From Catellatospora bangladeshensis (GTDB lineage: Bacteria; Actinomycetota; Actinomycetes; Mycobacteriales; Micromonosporaceae): DNA of 64,000 bases. The notes under the pieces were generated by a model. That model saw only the letters and a program-made list of their open reading frames with translations. It was not told where the DNA came from and did no database searches. Of the stretch, positions 18,115 to 25,136 are shown piece by piece. Within the stretch, counting starts at the first letter, position 1; each line of letters opens with the position of its first letter. Made by a program: the position numbers and the translations under genes. The DNA is taken from contig NZ_BONF01000046.1 in NCBI RefSeq assembly GCF_016862575.1, positions 36,813 to 100,812 of the forward strand. The letters are read 5' to 3'.

Positions 18115-18735
18115 ATGCAGCCGGAGCCGCGTCGCGATTGGACCGTCCCCATTGTCATCGGCGTGGTGGCGCTGGTCGTCGTGCTCGTGCTCTGCCTCAC
18201 CGGCGGCGCGGCGGCGTACCTGCTGGCCCGCGACCGCGCCCCGGAGCCGTCGCCCACGCCCTCGCCCAGCCCGAGTCCCGTCGCCGCCGCCCCGTCGCCG
18301 AGCCCCGTCTCCCCCGCGCGCTGCCTGGTCGGCCGCTGGCAGGAGACCTCCTACACCAGCTACGGCGACATCTACGGCGTGAAGGTGCAGCTCAAGGGCG
18401 CGGGTGCGGTGTTCGACTTCCGCGCCGACGGCACGCTGTCGATCGTGCGCAAGACGTCGATGAAGGGCACCGCCAACGGCGACCGCTACGAGGTCGTCTT
18501 CAGCGGCACCCACACGATCAACTACACCGCGGACGACAAAGAGATCAACTACAGCAACCCGCGCTCGACCGGCACCACGACCTGGAAGATCAACGGCAAG
18601 GTGCGGGACCGGGAGAAGCTGGTCTGGATCACCACCCCCGACCGCTACACCTGCACCCCCACCGAGCTGCGCGTCTACGGCGACACCTACGCCGAGGAGT
18701 TCACCCGCATCCAGCCCCCGGGCCGCCCGGTCTGA
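18115..18735 (+). CDS. Membrane-anchored extracytoplasmic protein, tandem paralogue 2
   Basis: The 206-residue product has the same plan as its neighbour: MQPEPRRDWTVP, a membrane helix at about 11-34, a Pro/Ser linker, and a domain starting CLVGRWQETSYT with TTTWKING and RYTCTPTELRVYG. Both Cys and the terminal PPGRPV are conserved between the two copies, whereas the middle (STKGTANG-like region) differs, which suggests selection on both. It is expressed from its own promoter. Function unknown. It converges on metB across a strong palindrome. Confidence 0.75.
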   Translation: MQPEPRRDWTVPIVIGVVALVVVLVLCLTGGAAAYLLARDRAPEPSPTPSPSPSPVAAAPSPSPVSPARCLVGRWQETSYTSYGDIYGVKVQLKGAGAVFDFRADGTLSIVRKTSMKGTANGDRYEVVFSGTHTINYTADDKEINYSNPRSTGTTTWKINGKVRDREKLVWITTPDRYTCTPTELRVYGDTYAEEFTRIQPPGRPV

Positions 18736-18757
18736 CGCGCCCGGCCTCCGCCGGTCG

Positions 18758-18822
18758 ATGATCGCGACTTCGTGTCAGAAAGTGGGGTCAGGCCGCACTT
18801 TCTGACACGAAGTCGCGATCAT
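18758..18822. terminator. Bidirectional palindrome, family B copy 1
   Basis: Perfect 27-base arms (18758-18784 and 18796-18822) containing GATCGCGACTTCGTGTCAGA, with an 11-base loop. It separates convergent genes. A near-identical palindrome lies at 20679-20739. Confidence 0.8.
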
Positions 18823-18835
18823 GGCAGGTAACCGA

Positions 18836-19972
18836 TCAGCCCAGCGCCGCCGCGAGGTCGCCCAGCAGGTCGTCGATGGTCTCGATGCCGACGGAGAGGC
18901 GGACCAGGTCGGCCGGGACCTCCAGCTCCGAGCCCGCGACGCTGGCGTGCGTCATCTTCCCCGGGTGCTCGATCAGCGACTCGATGCCGCCCAGCGACTC
19001 GGCCAGCGTGAACACCTTCGTCGTGTTGCAGACCCGCTCGGCCGCCGCCGCGTCGCCCATCCGGAAGCTGATCATGCCGCCGTACCGGCGCATCTGCTTG
19101 GCGGCCAGCTCGTGGCCGGGGTGCTCGGGCAGGCCCGGGTAGAGCACCTGCGTCACCTTCGGGTGGTGGGTCAGGAACTCGGCCACCTTCTCCGCGTTGT
19201 CGCAGTGCCGCTCCATGCGCACGGCCAGCGTCTTCACGCCGCGCAGGGTCAGCCAGGCGTCGAACGGCCCGTTGACCGCGCCCATCGCGTTCTGGTGGAA
19301 CTTCAGCTCGTCGGCGAGCCCCGCGTCGTTCAGCACCAGCGCCCCGCCGACCACGTCCGAGTGCCCGCCCACGTACTTCGTGGTCGAATGCACCACCACG
19401 TCCGCCCCCAGCGCCAGCGGCTGCTGCAGGTACGGGCTGGCGAACGTGTTGTCGACCACCAGCAGCGCGTGCGCGTCCCGGGCCACCGCGGCCAGGCCGG
19501 CGATGTCGGCGATGCTCAGCAGCGGGTTGGTCGGCGTCTCCACCCAGATCATCTTCGTGTTCGGGGTGACCTTGCGCCGTACGTCGTCGACGTCGGAGAT
19601 CCGGGCCGCCGTCCAGGACAGCCCCCACCGCTGCGCCACCTTCGCGAACAGGCGGAACGTGCCGCCGTACGCGTCGTCGGGAATGATCACGTGGTCGCCG
19701 GGCTTGCAAACGGTGCGGATCAGCGTGTCCTCGGCGGCCAGCCCGCTGGCGAACGTGAGCCCGCGCGCGCCGCCCTCCAGCGCCGCGAGGCACTCCTGGA
19801 GGGAGTCGCGGGTCGGATTGCCGGACCGGGCGTACTCGTAGCCCAGCCGCGGCGACCCGACGGCGTCCTGCTTGAAGGTCGACGTCTGGAAGATCGGCGG
19901 GATCACCGCACCGGTGCGCTCGTCCGGCTCCTGGCCCGCGTGGATGGCGAGCGTTTCAAACCCGTAAGACAT
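18836..19972 (-). CDS. metB: Cystathionine gamma-synthase/lyase (PLP, Cys/Met metabolism)
   Basis: The 378-residue product is a fold type I Cys/Met-metabolism enzyme. Lys199 in [14 protein letters not shown] is the PLP Schiff-base lysine; [18 protein letters not shown] and VETPTNPLL are the other family blocks, and [12 protein letters not shown] closes the active site. Synthase (MetB) and lyase activities cannot be separated with certainty from sequence; MetB is the usual actinobacterial annotation. The start ATG is 30 bases from that of divergent msrA. There is no ribosome binding site at a usable distance, but TACGCT lies 6 bases ahead, so the mRNA is probably leaderless. cbs at 38.7 kb supplies the other half of transsulfuration. 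Confidence 0.92.
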   Translation of the reverse strand: MSYGFETLAIHAGQEPDERTGAVIPPIFQTSTFKQDAVGSPRLGYEYARSGNPTRDSLQECLAALEGGARGLTFASGLAAEDTLIRTVCKPGDHVIIPDDAYGGTFRLFAKVAQRWGLSWTAARISDVDDVRRKVTPNTKMIWVETPTNPLLSIADIAGLAAVARDAHALLVVDNTFASPYLQQPLALGADVVVHSTTKYVGGHSDVVGGALVLNDAGLADELKFHQNAMGAVNGPFDAWLTLRGVKTLAVRMERHCDNAEKVAEFLTHHPKVTQVLYPGLPEHPGHELAAKQMRRYGGMISFRMGDAAAAERVCNTTKVFTLAESLGGIESLIEHPGKMTHASVAGSELEVPADLVRLSVGIETIDDLLGDLAAALG

Positions 19973-19978
19973 TCCCCC

Positions 19979-19984
19979 AGCGTA
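19979..19984 (-). promoter_or_regulatory. Leaderless -10 box of metB within 30-bp divergent spacer
   Basis: TACGCT ends 6 bases before the metB ATG. Its expected -35 would fall on the msrA start codon, so the two divergent promoters must overlap or compete. Confidence 0.5.
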
Positions 19985-20002
19985 GAGGAGCAGACTGGAA
20001 CC

Positions 20003-20659
20003 ATGTTCCTTCGCCACAAGAAGCTCGATGTCGTCACCGCCGCCGAGGCCCTGCCCGGTCGCGACACCGCGATCGAGGTGCCCGCGAAGCACTTCGTGCT
20101 CGGCACCCCGATGAAGGGCCCCTGGCCCGACGGGCTGCAGACGGCCGTGATCGGCATGGGCTGCTTCTGGGGCGCCGAGCGCCTCTTCTGGAAGCTGGAC
20201 GGCGTCTACTCGACCTCCGTCGGGTACGCCGGCGGCCTCACCCCGAACCCGACCTATCAGGAGGTCTGCTCGGGTTACACCGGGCACACCGAGGCCGTCG
20301 AGATCGTCTTCGACCCGAAGGTGATCTCGTACGGCGAGATCCTGCGGGTGTTCTGGGAGAACCACGACCCGACCCAGGGCATGCGGCAGGGCAACGACAT
20401 CGGCACCCAGTACCGGTCGGCGATCTACACCACCAGCGAGGAGCAGCTCAAGGAGGCGCTCGCCTCGCGCGACGCGTTCCAGCCGGTGGTGAACGCCAAC
20501 GGCTACGGCCAGATCACCACGGAGATCGCGCCGCTGTCGCACTACTACTACGCCGAGGACTACCACCAGCAGTACCTGGCCAAGAACCCCGACGGCTACT
20601 GCGGCATCGGTCCCAACGGCATGTCCTGCCCCATCGGCGTCGCCAAGACCGACGCCTGA
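20003..20659 (+). CDS. msrA: Peptide-methionine (S)-S-oxide reductase MsrA
   Basis: MsrA reduces methionine S-sulfoxide in oxidised proteins. The 218-residue product has the catalytic Cys54 in GMGCFWGAE, the family blocks [42 protein letters not shown] and [14 protein letters not shown], and C-terminal Cys in [15 protein letters not shown] as candidate resolving residues. Its length is that of the longer MsrA form. Start ATG 20003 has GAGGAG 12 bases upstream, a long spacing. It is divergent from metB by 30 bases, an apt pairing of methionine synthesis and methionine repair. Confidence 0.96.
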   Translation: MFLRHKKLDVVTAAEALPGRDTAIEVPAKHFVLGTPMKGPWPDGLQTAVIGMGCFWGAERLFWKLDGVYSTSVGYAGGLTPNPTYQEVCSGYTGHTEAVEIVFDPKVISYGEILRVFWENHDPTQGMRQGNDIGTQYRSAIYTTSEEQLKEALASRDAFQPVVNANGYGQITTEIAPLSHYYYAEDYHQQYLAKNPDGYCGIGPNGMSCPIGVAKTDA

Positions 20660-20678
20660 CGCCGCTCCCACGCGGCAT

Positions 20679-20739
20679 GATCGCGGGTTCGTGTCACAAA
20701 GTGTGGTCTAGCTGCACTTTCTGACACGAACCCGCGATC
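20679..20739. terminator. Bidirectional palindrome, family B copy 2
   Basis: Arms of 25 bases (20679-20703 and 20715-20739) with one mismatch, containing GATCGCGGGTTCGTGTCA. It lies between msrA and a convergent lipoprotein gene. Confidence 0.8.
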
Positions 20740-20757
20740 TTCACCCGGCAGCGGGAC

Positions 20758-21387
20758 TCACTCGTAGCAGTCCTGATTCTTGAGCTGGAGGGAGATGCTG
20801 CGGACCTTGCCCTGGAAGACGTCGATGCGGTAGTGCGCCTTGGCGTTGCCGGGCACGTCGACCACGCCGTGGCCCTCCTTGCCACCGCCGTCGCCCGTCG
20901 CCGACACCCAGTTCGGGTAGATGCGCTTCACCTCCGCGTAGGTCGCGCCCTCGACCAGCCCCTCCGCCGTGCGCACCCCCGAGTAGGCGTGGATCGCGAC
21001 CATGCCGAGCCTGTCGGAGAAGGTGACCCCGCTCGACTCGACCTCGGCGGCAGGTGCGGCCTTCAGCTCGACCGGACCGCAGCCGCCGCTGCCGTCGACC
21101 CCGCCGATCTCGCCGGTCGCCAGCGCCTCCGGCCGGGTCTGGCCGAGGCGGAGCCGGCCGAGGCCGTAGGGGCCGAGGACCGGCCCGGCGAGCGCCGTCG
21201 CCGTCGGGGCAGCCGTCGCCGGGACGGACGCGGAGGGCGCGGCGCCGGCCGGGGCGCTCGCCGCCGGGGTGGCCGAGCCGACGGGCGCCGCCTCCGGTCT
21301 GCCGGCGCCGGTGCAGGCGGCAAGCAGTGCGAGCGTGACCAGGGCGGTCACGGTGGTGGCGGTGCGGCGGACGCGGTTCGTGGGCAT
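20758..21387 (-). CDS. Lipoprotein sharing a domain with the sigma-linked membrane protein
   Basis: The 209-residue product has a lipoprotein signal with lipobox LAAC at about residue 25, an Ala/Pro/Thr-rich linker, and a C-terminal domain of about 140 residues (GPYGLGRLRLGQT ... YRIDVFQGKVRSISLQL ... CYE). The same domain, with the same end (YRIDV-DGKV, terminal CYE), occurs in the membrane protein at 21525-22298. The ATG 21387 has GGGGAA upstream. Function unknown; kinship and adjacency suggest it belongs to the neighbouring ECF sigma system. Confidence 0.8.
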   Translation of the reverse strand: MPTNRVRRTATTVTALVTLALLAACTGAGRPEAAPVGSATPAASAPAGAAPSASVPATAAPTATALAGPVLGPYGLGRLRLGQTRPEALATGEIGGVDGSGGCGPVELKAAPAAEVESSGVTFSDRLGMVAIHAYSGVRTAEGLVEGATYAEVKRIYPNWVSATGDGGGKEGHGVVDVPGNAKAHYRIDVFQGKVRSISLQLKNQDCYE

Positions 21388-21524
21388 GGCGGGTTCCCCG
21401 TTTCGGTGATCGTGCGGATCTTTCGCAACGTCCACACGTCGCAGGGCGGCACCCGGTTGCGGGTGATCTGGATCACCCACCGGGGGCCGCCCCGCGATCG
21501 CCGGTCCGATGAGGACCGGACCGG

Positions 21525-22298
21525 TCACTCGTAGCAGCCCCGGTGGCGCGAGCCGAGCGACAGTGACACGACCTTGCCGTCCCGCACGTCGATGCGATAC
21601 CTCGCATCGCTGTTGCCGCGCACCGCGGCGGGGCCGTGGCCCTCGGCTTCCCCGCTGACCGGCTCCCACTCCGGGTACGCCCGGCGCAGCTCAGCGAGGC
21701 TGCTGCCGATTCGGATGCCCTCCGGCGTGGACATCCCGGGAGTGGCCCAGATGACCGCCACCCGGCCGCCGTCGAACCACACCCGGCCCGGGTATCCGAA
21801 GGACTCCGGATACCTGGTGCCACGCAGGTACACCTCGGCGTTGCAGTCGGCGACAGCGGGAATCGCCGTGGTCATGCCGGTGGCGCGGGCCTGCGCGCCG
21901 GTCATGTCGAGCCGCAGCGGGCCGTACCCCTTCGGCCCGAGCGTGTAGCGGGCGGTGCTCTGCCTGGACGGCGGCGCCGACGGGCTCGGCGAGGCCGGGG
22001 CCGAAGGCGACGGGCTGGGGAAGGGCGACGGCGACGGCTCCGCGAGGCTCGGCGACGGGGTGCCGGGAGCGGTCGCGACGACCACGGGCGGGCCGTCGCG
22101 GTCGGGTCCGAGCGCCGCGTACGCCGTGACCGGCGCGACGATCAGCACCGCGAGCACGCTGAGCGCGGCGGTGCGCACCCGGCGGCGGCGGCGCACGGTG
22201 TGCCGCGCGGCGTCCATGCCCGGCGAGACGATCCGCGGCACACCCGCCCGGAAGCCCTCGAACTCGGCGTTCAGCTCTTCGACGTCGTACTCAGACAT
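21525..22298 (-). CDS. Membrane protein co-translated with the ECF sigma factor (possible sensor/anti-sigma)
   Basis: The 257-residue product has a cytoplasmic N-terminus of about 40 residues (MSEYDVEELNAEFEGFRAG then RRRRRVRT), one membrane helix (about 42-63), a Pro/Ser linker and an extracytoplasmic domain ending YRIDVRDGKVVSLSL...CYE. Its start overlaps the sigma-factor stop by 8 bases, so the two are made together. This is the plan of a membrane anti-sigma factor, but the N-terminus lacks the HxxxCxxC zinc motif of the ZAS class. It is paralogous to the lipoprotein gene at 20758. Anti-sigma activity is inferred. Confidence 0.8.
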   Translation of the reverse strand: MSEYDVEELNAEFEGFRAGVPRIVSPGMDAARHTVRRRRRVRTAALSVLAVLIVAPVTAYAALGPDRDGPPVVVATAPGTPSPSLAEPSPSPFPSPSPSAPASPSPSAPPSRQSTARYTLGPKGYGPLRLDMTGAQARATGMTTAIPAVADCNAEVYLRGTRYPESFGYPGRVWFDGGRVAVIWATPGMSTPEGIRIGSSLAELRRAYPEWEPVSGEAEGHGPAAVRGNSDARYRIDVRDGKVVSLSLGSRHRGCYE

Positions 22299-22821
22299 GA
22301 CGGTGGTCCTTCCTCAGGTCGGCCAGTTCGCTGGCGAGGGCGGCGCGGCCGCGGTGCAGCCAGACGCGGACCGTCCCTTCGGCGACGTGCTCGGTGCGGG
22401 CGATCTCGGCGACCGGCACGTCGGCCAGGTGGTGCAGCACGACGACGCGGCGATGGCTCGCGGGCAGCTTGGACAGGGCCCTGGCCAGCACGACCCGGTC
22501 GGGGCCGGGGCCGGGCACGTGCTCCTCGCGCTGGGTGCGGGCGAACGCGAGCGCGCTGCGCACCCGCCGCCACCGGCTGTTGGCGAGGTTGAACGCGACG
22601 CGCCGGACCCAGGCCAGCGGGTCGTCGTACGCGGCGAGCTGCGACCAGCGCGGGATGGCCCGGCAGAACGCCTCCTGGACGAACTCCTGCGCGAGGCCGA
22701 GGTCGCCGGTGTACGCGTACAGCTGGATCGTGAGCGGCTGGAAGTTGACGGCGTAGAACTCGTCGATGTCGTGCGCCGGCGGTGACGCCTCGTCCTGTTC
22801 GATCGTGCGGTGAGTCCTCAT
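22291..22821 (-). CDS. ECF RNA polymerase sigma factor, SigE-like family
   Basis: The 176-residue product has sigma region 2 (about 20-85, DEFYAVNFQPLTIQLYAYTG, AQEFVQEAF, DDPLAWVRRVAFNLANSRWRR) and region 4 (about 112-165, LPASHRRVVVLHHLADVPV, EGTVRVWLHRGRAAL), joined by a short linker with no region 3. This is the extracytoplasmic-function plan. A GGGGAGGGG ribosome binding site precedes the ATG. It heads a unit with the overlapping membrane protein, likely its regulator. No obvious copy of an autoregulated promoter can be named from sequence alone. Confidence 0.93.
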   Translation of the reverse strand: MRTHRTIEQDEASPPAHDIDEFYAVNFQPLTIQLYAYTGDLGLAQEFVQEAFCRAIPRWSQLAAYDDPLAWVRRVAFNLANSRWRRVRSALAFARTQREEHVPGPGPDRVVLARALSKLPASHRRVVVLHHLADVPVAEIARTEHVAEGTVRVWLHRGRAALASELADLRKDHRHV

Positions 22822-22963
22822 GGGCTGGTGCCCCTCCCCGTGGTGAGCCGCCTGCCGGCTCGCACCCGTCAGACGCCTGGGGGTGCCGGGACGTTACACC
22901 GCCTGCGCCGCCGCTTTCGCGACACCGCGAACGACCGTCCACACGCGATCGGCGGCGATGACA

Positions 22964-23005
22964 GAAGCTCCCGCCATGCTGCCGGGACAGCCTGGCGGGA
23001 GCTTC
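22964..23005. terminator. GAAGCTCCCGCC hairpin after the PmoA-like gene
   Basis: Perfect 13-base arms GAAGCTCCCGCCA (22964-22976) and TGGCGGGAGCTTC (22993-23005). It ends the minus-strand sugar operon and shares its arm sequence with the hairpin at 38606-38655. Confidence 0.7.
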
Positions 23006-23020
23006 GCGCGCGATCGAGCG

Positions 23021-23941
23021 TCAGTCGTCCTCGGGGGCTTTGAGGGCGGCGTGACCCAGGGCGGCGAGGTCGGCCGCACCGGTGAGGCCGGGGTCGCCGT
23101 CGGCGATGACGACCGCGTAGCGCAGGGACACGGTCGCGCCGGGTGCGACCGGGACCTCGGTGGCGAAGAAGGGCGCCGGGCACAGGCAGGCGAACGGCTC
23201 CGAGCGGACGAACCACTGCACCGGGTGATCAGGGTTGTCCTCGGCGTCCACGAAGACGAGCGTCGACCAGCGGCCGTGGCCGTCGTGGCGGCCGGTGAAG
23301 CCCATCCACGGCGCGCGTACGCCCATCAGCTCGTCGCCGCCCTCGCGGTCGCCGCAGTAGACGCGCCCGCCGGTGAACGAACGCGGGCCGCGCCAGAACA
23401 GGCCGCCGTACCCGGCGTTGTCCCGGCCCTCGGTGGTCGGGCTGCCGATGACGATCTCCCGGTCGCTGACGTTGGTCAGCTCGGTGCCGAAGGTGAGGGT
23501 CCAGGCGCCCTGGTCGGCCGCGACGGTCACGCCTAGCCGGCGCTGCTCGCGGAACCAGGTCTCGCCCGGCTCGGTGAGCCAGTGCAGCCGCTCGGTGACG
23601 CCGACCGCGTCGGCCTGCGCGTCGAGCCGGGTGAAGACGTGGTGACGCTGGCTGCCGTTGTTGGGCAGCTGCACGTAGCCCTGGGCGCGGGTGTAGGTGA
23701 CCCCGCCCCAGAAGTTGGCCGGGCCGACGTTGGGCAGCGAGAACGCGATGCCCCGGTGCCAGACGTGGTCGTGCGGCCGGAACAGGCTGACCGGGTCGCC
23801 GCCGAGCGTGTGCAGGGGGTAGAGGTAGGGCCGCGGCGACTCCAGCTGCGGGTCGTCGGGCTGGTACACGTACCGCAGCAGCGGCTGCCCGCCGAAGGCG
23901 ACGTCCAGCGCGCCGGGCTGCTTGTCGAGCCGCAGGGTCAT
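23021..23941 (-). CDS. PmoA-like (DUF6807) family protein
   Basis: The 306-residue product resembles the 'PmoA family' of actinobacterial and Bacteroidetes sugar loci; despite the name these are not methane monooxygenase subunits. Visible features are RPHDHVWHRGIAFSLPNVGPANFWGG near 60-85 and a run of conserved aromatic and His residues (TEGRDNAGYGGLFWRGPRSF, WMGFTGRHDGHG). A beta-sandwich like that of aldose-1-epimerase-type proteins is likely. It is the last gene of an operon with a GH3 enzyme and a Gfo/Idh/MocA oxidoreductase, which points to carbohydrate breakdown. ATG 23941 has GAGGAGAGG upstream. Confidence 0.85.
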   Translation of the reverse strand: MTLRLDKQPGALDVAFGGQPLLRYVYQPDDPQLESPRPYLYPLHTLGGDPVSLFRPHDHVWHRGIAFSLPNVGPANFWGGVTYTRAQGYVQLPNNGSQRHHVFTRLDAQADAVGVTERLHWLTEPGETWFREQRRLGVTVAADQGAWTLTFGTELTNVSDREIVIGSPTTEGRDNAGYGGLFWRGPRSFTGGRVYCGDREGGDELMGVRAPWMGFTGRHDGHGRWSTLVFVDAEDNPDHPVQWFVRSEPFACLCPAPFFATEVPVAPGATVSLRYAVVIADGDPGLTGAADLAALGHAALKAPEDD

Positions 23942-24014
23942 GACCTCTCCTCGCTTGGCTGTGCGGCGGTGCGGACGACGCCGGTGCGGCCCGGCGGTGC
24001 GGGGGCCGGTGAGC

Positions 24015-25136
24015 TCATGCGGCGGCACCTGTGCGCACGGCGGGCCAGGGCGCGCCAGGTCCCTCCATCCGCTCGTAGAACGGCGAGCCGGGCCCGATCT
24101 CGCCGCAGCCGACGGGGCGGCGGGTGAAGGCGGAGGCGTAGATCGCGGCGACTAGTTCCATGGTGTCCCGCGCCTCGGCGGTGCCGACGGGCGGCGTCCG
24201 GCCCGCGTCGAGCGCGTCGAGGACCGCGCTGAGCTGGGCGCCGTGCCCGCTCGGCCGGCCGGTGGGGCCCTCGGCCCAGGCCTCGGCGACCTCCTGCTCG
24301 TGGCCGGGTGCGGCGGTGACGGTCCAGTCGCCGTCGCCGTATCCGTAGAGATGGGTCAGCTCGACCGAGGCGTGGTCGAGGTCGAACCGCAGGTGGCTGG
24401 TCTCGCGCGGGGACAGCAGGCTGTTGACGACGCTGGCCACGGCACCGGAGGCGAAGGTGACGAGCGCGCCGGACAGGTCCTCGGTGTCGGTGGGGCGGGC
24501 CCGGCGCGCGGCTACCGCGACCACCTCTCGCCACGGCCCGAGGATCGACAGCAGCAGGTCCATCTGGTGGATGCCGTGGCCCATGGTCGGGCCGCCGCCC
24601 TCCACGTCCCACCGCCCGCGCCACGGCACGGCGAAGTACGCGTCCGGCCGATACCACAGCGTGTGGCACACGGCGGTCAGCGGATCGCCGAGCCGCGGGT
24701 CGCCGACCAGGCGGCGCAGGTTGGCCGCGCCGCTGCCGAAACGGTGCTGGAACACGGTCGCGAAGCGGCCCCCGCCGGCCGCCTCGGCGGCCGCGATGCG
24801 GTCGAACTCGGCCAGGCTCAGCGCGGGCGGCTTCTCGCACAGCACGGTCAAGCCCCGGGTCAGGCAGGCGATCGCCTGCGGGGCGTGCAGGCCGGGCGGG
24901 GTGCACAGGTCGACCAGGTCGGGGCGGCGCTCGGCGAGCAGGCTGTCCAGGTCGGGGTAGCCCTGCGGCTCGGGCAGGCCCAGCTCGGCCAGGCGGGCGG
25001 TGAAGGCGCGCAGCCGGTCGGGGTCCACGTCGACCACGGCGCCGATGCGGGCGCGGCCGCCCAGCCGGGCGACGTCGGCGGCGTGCACCGCGGCGATGCC
25101 GCCGGTGCCGACGATCGCCAGGTCATACGTCCGCAA
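24015..25136 (-). CDS. Gfo/Idh/MocA family NAD(P)-dependent oxidoreductase
   Basis: The 373-residue product starts with a Rossmann fold (AIVGTGGIAAVHAADVARLG) and contains the family motif CEKPPALSLAEF near 100, in which the Lys is catalytic, followed by the alpha/beta substrate domain with MGHGIHQMDLLLSILGP near 185. Such enzymes oxidise or reduce a sugar or polyol hydroxyl. Substrate unknown. Its start overlaps the end of the GH3 gene by 14 bases, and the PmoA-like gene follows after 73 bases, so it should act on a product released by the glycosidase. Confidence 0.93.
   Translation of the reverse strand: MRTYDLAIVGTGGIAAVHAADVARLGGRARIGAVVDVDPDRLRAFTARLAELGLPEPQGYPDLDSLLAERRPDLVDLCTPPGLHAPQAIACLTRGLTVLCEKPPALSLAEFDRIAAAEAAGGGRFATVFQHRFGSGAANLRRLVGDPRLGDPLTAVCHTLWYRPDAYFAVPWRGRWDVEGGGPTMGHGIHQMDLLLSILGPWREVVAVAARRARPTDTEDLSGALVTFASGAVASVVNSLLSPRETSHLRFDLDHASVELTHLYGYGDGDWTVTAAPGHEQEVAEAWAEGPTGRPSGHGAQLSAVLDALDAGRTPPVGTAEARDTMELVAAIYASAFTRRPVGCGEIGPGSPFYERMEGPGAPWPAVRTGAAA

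Noticed and set aside
23021..23941. Methane monooxygenase subunit
   Set aside because: The 'PmoA family' name is misleading; the context is sugar use and no membrane helices or PmoB/PmoC genes are present.
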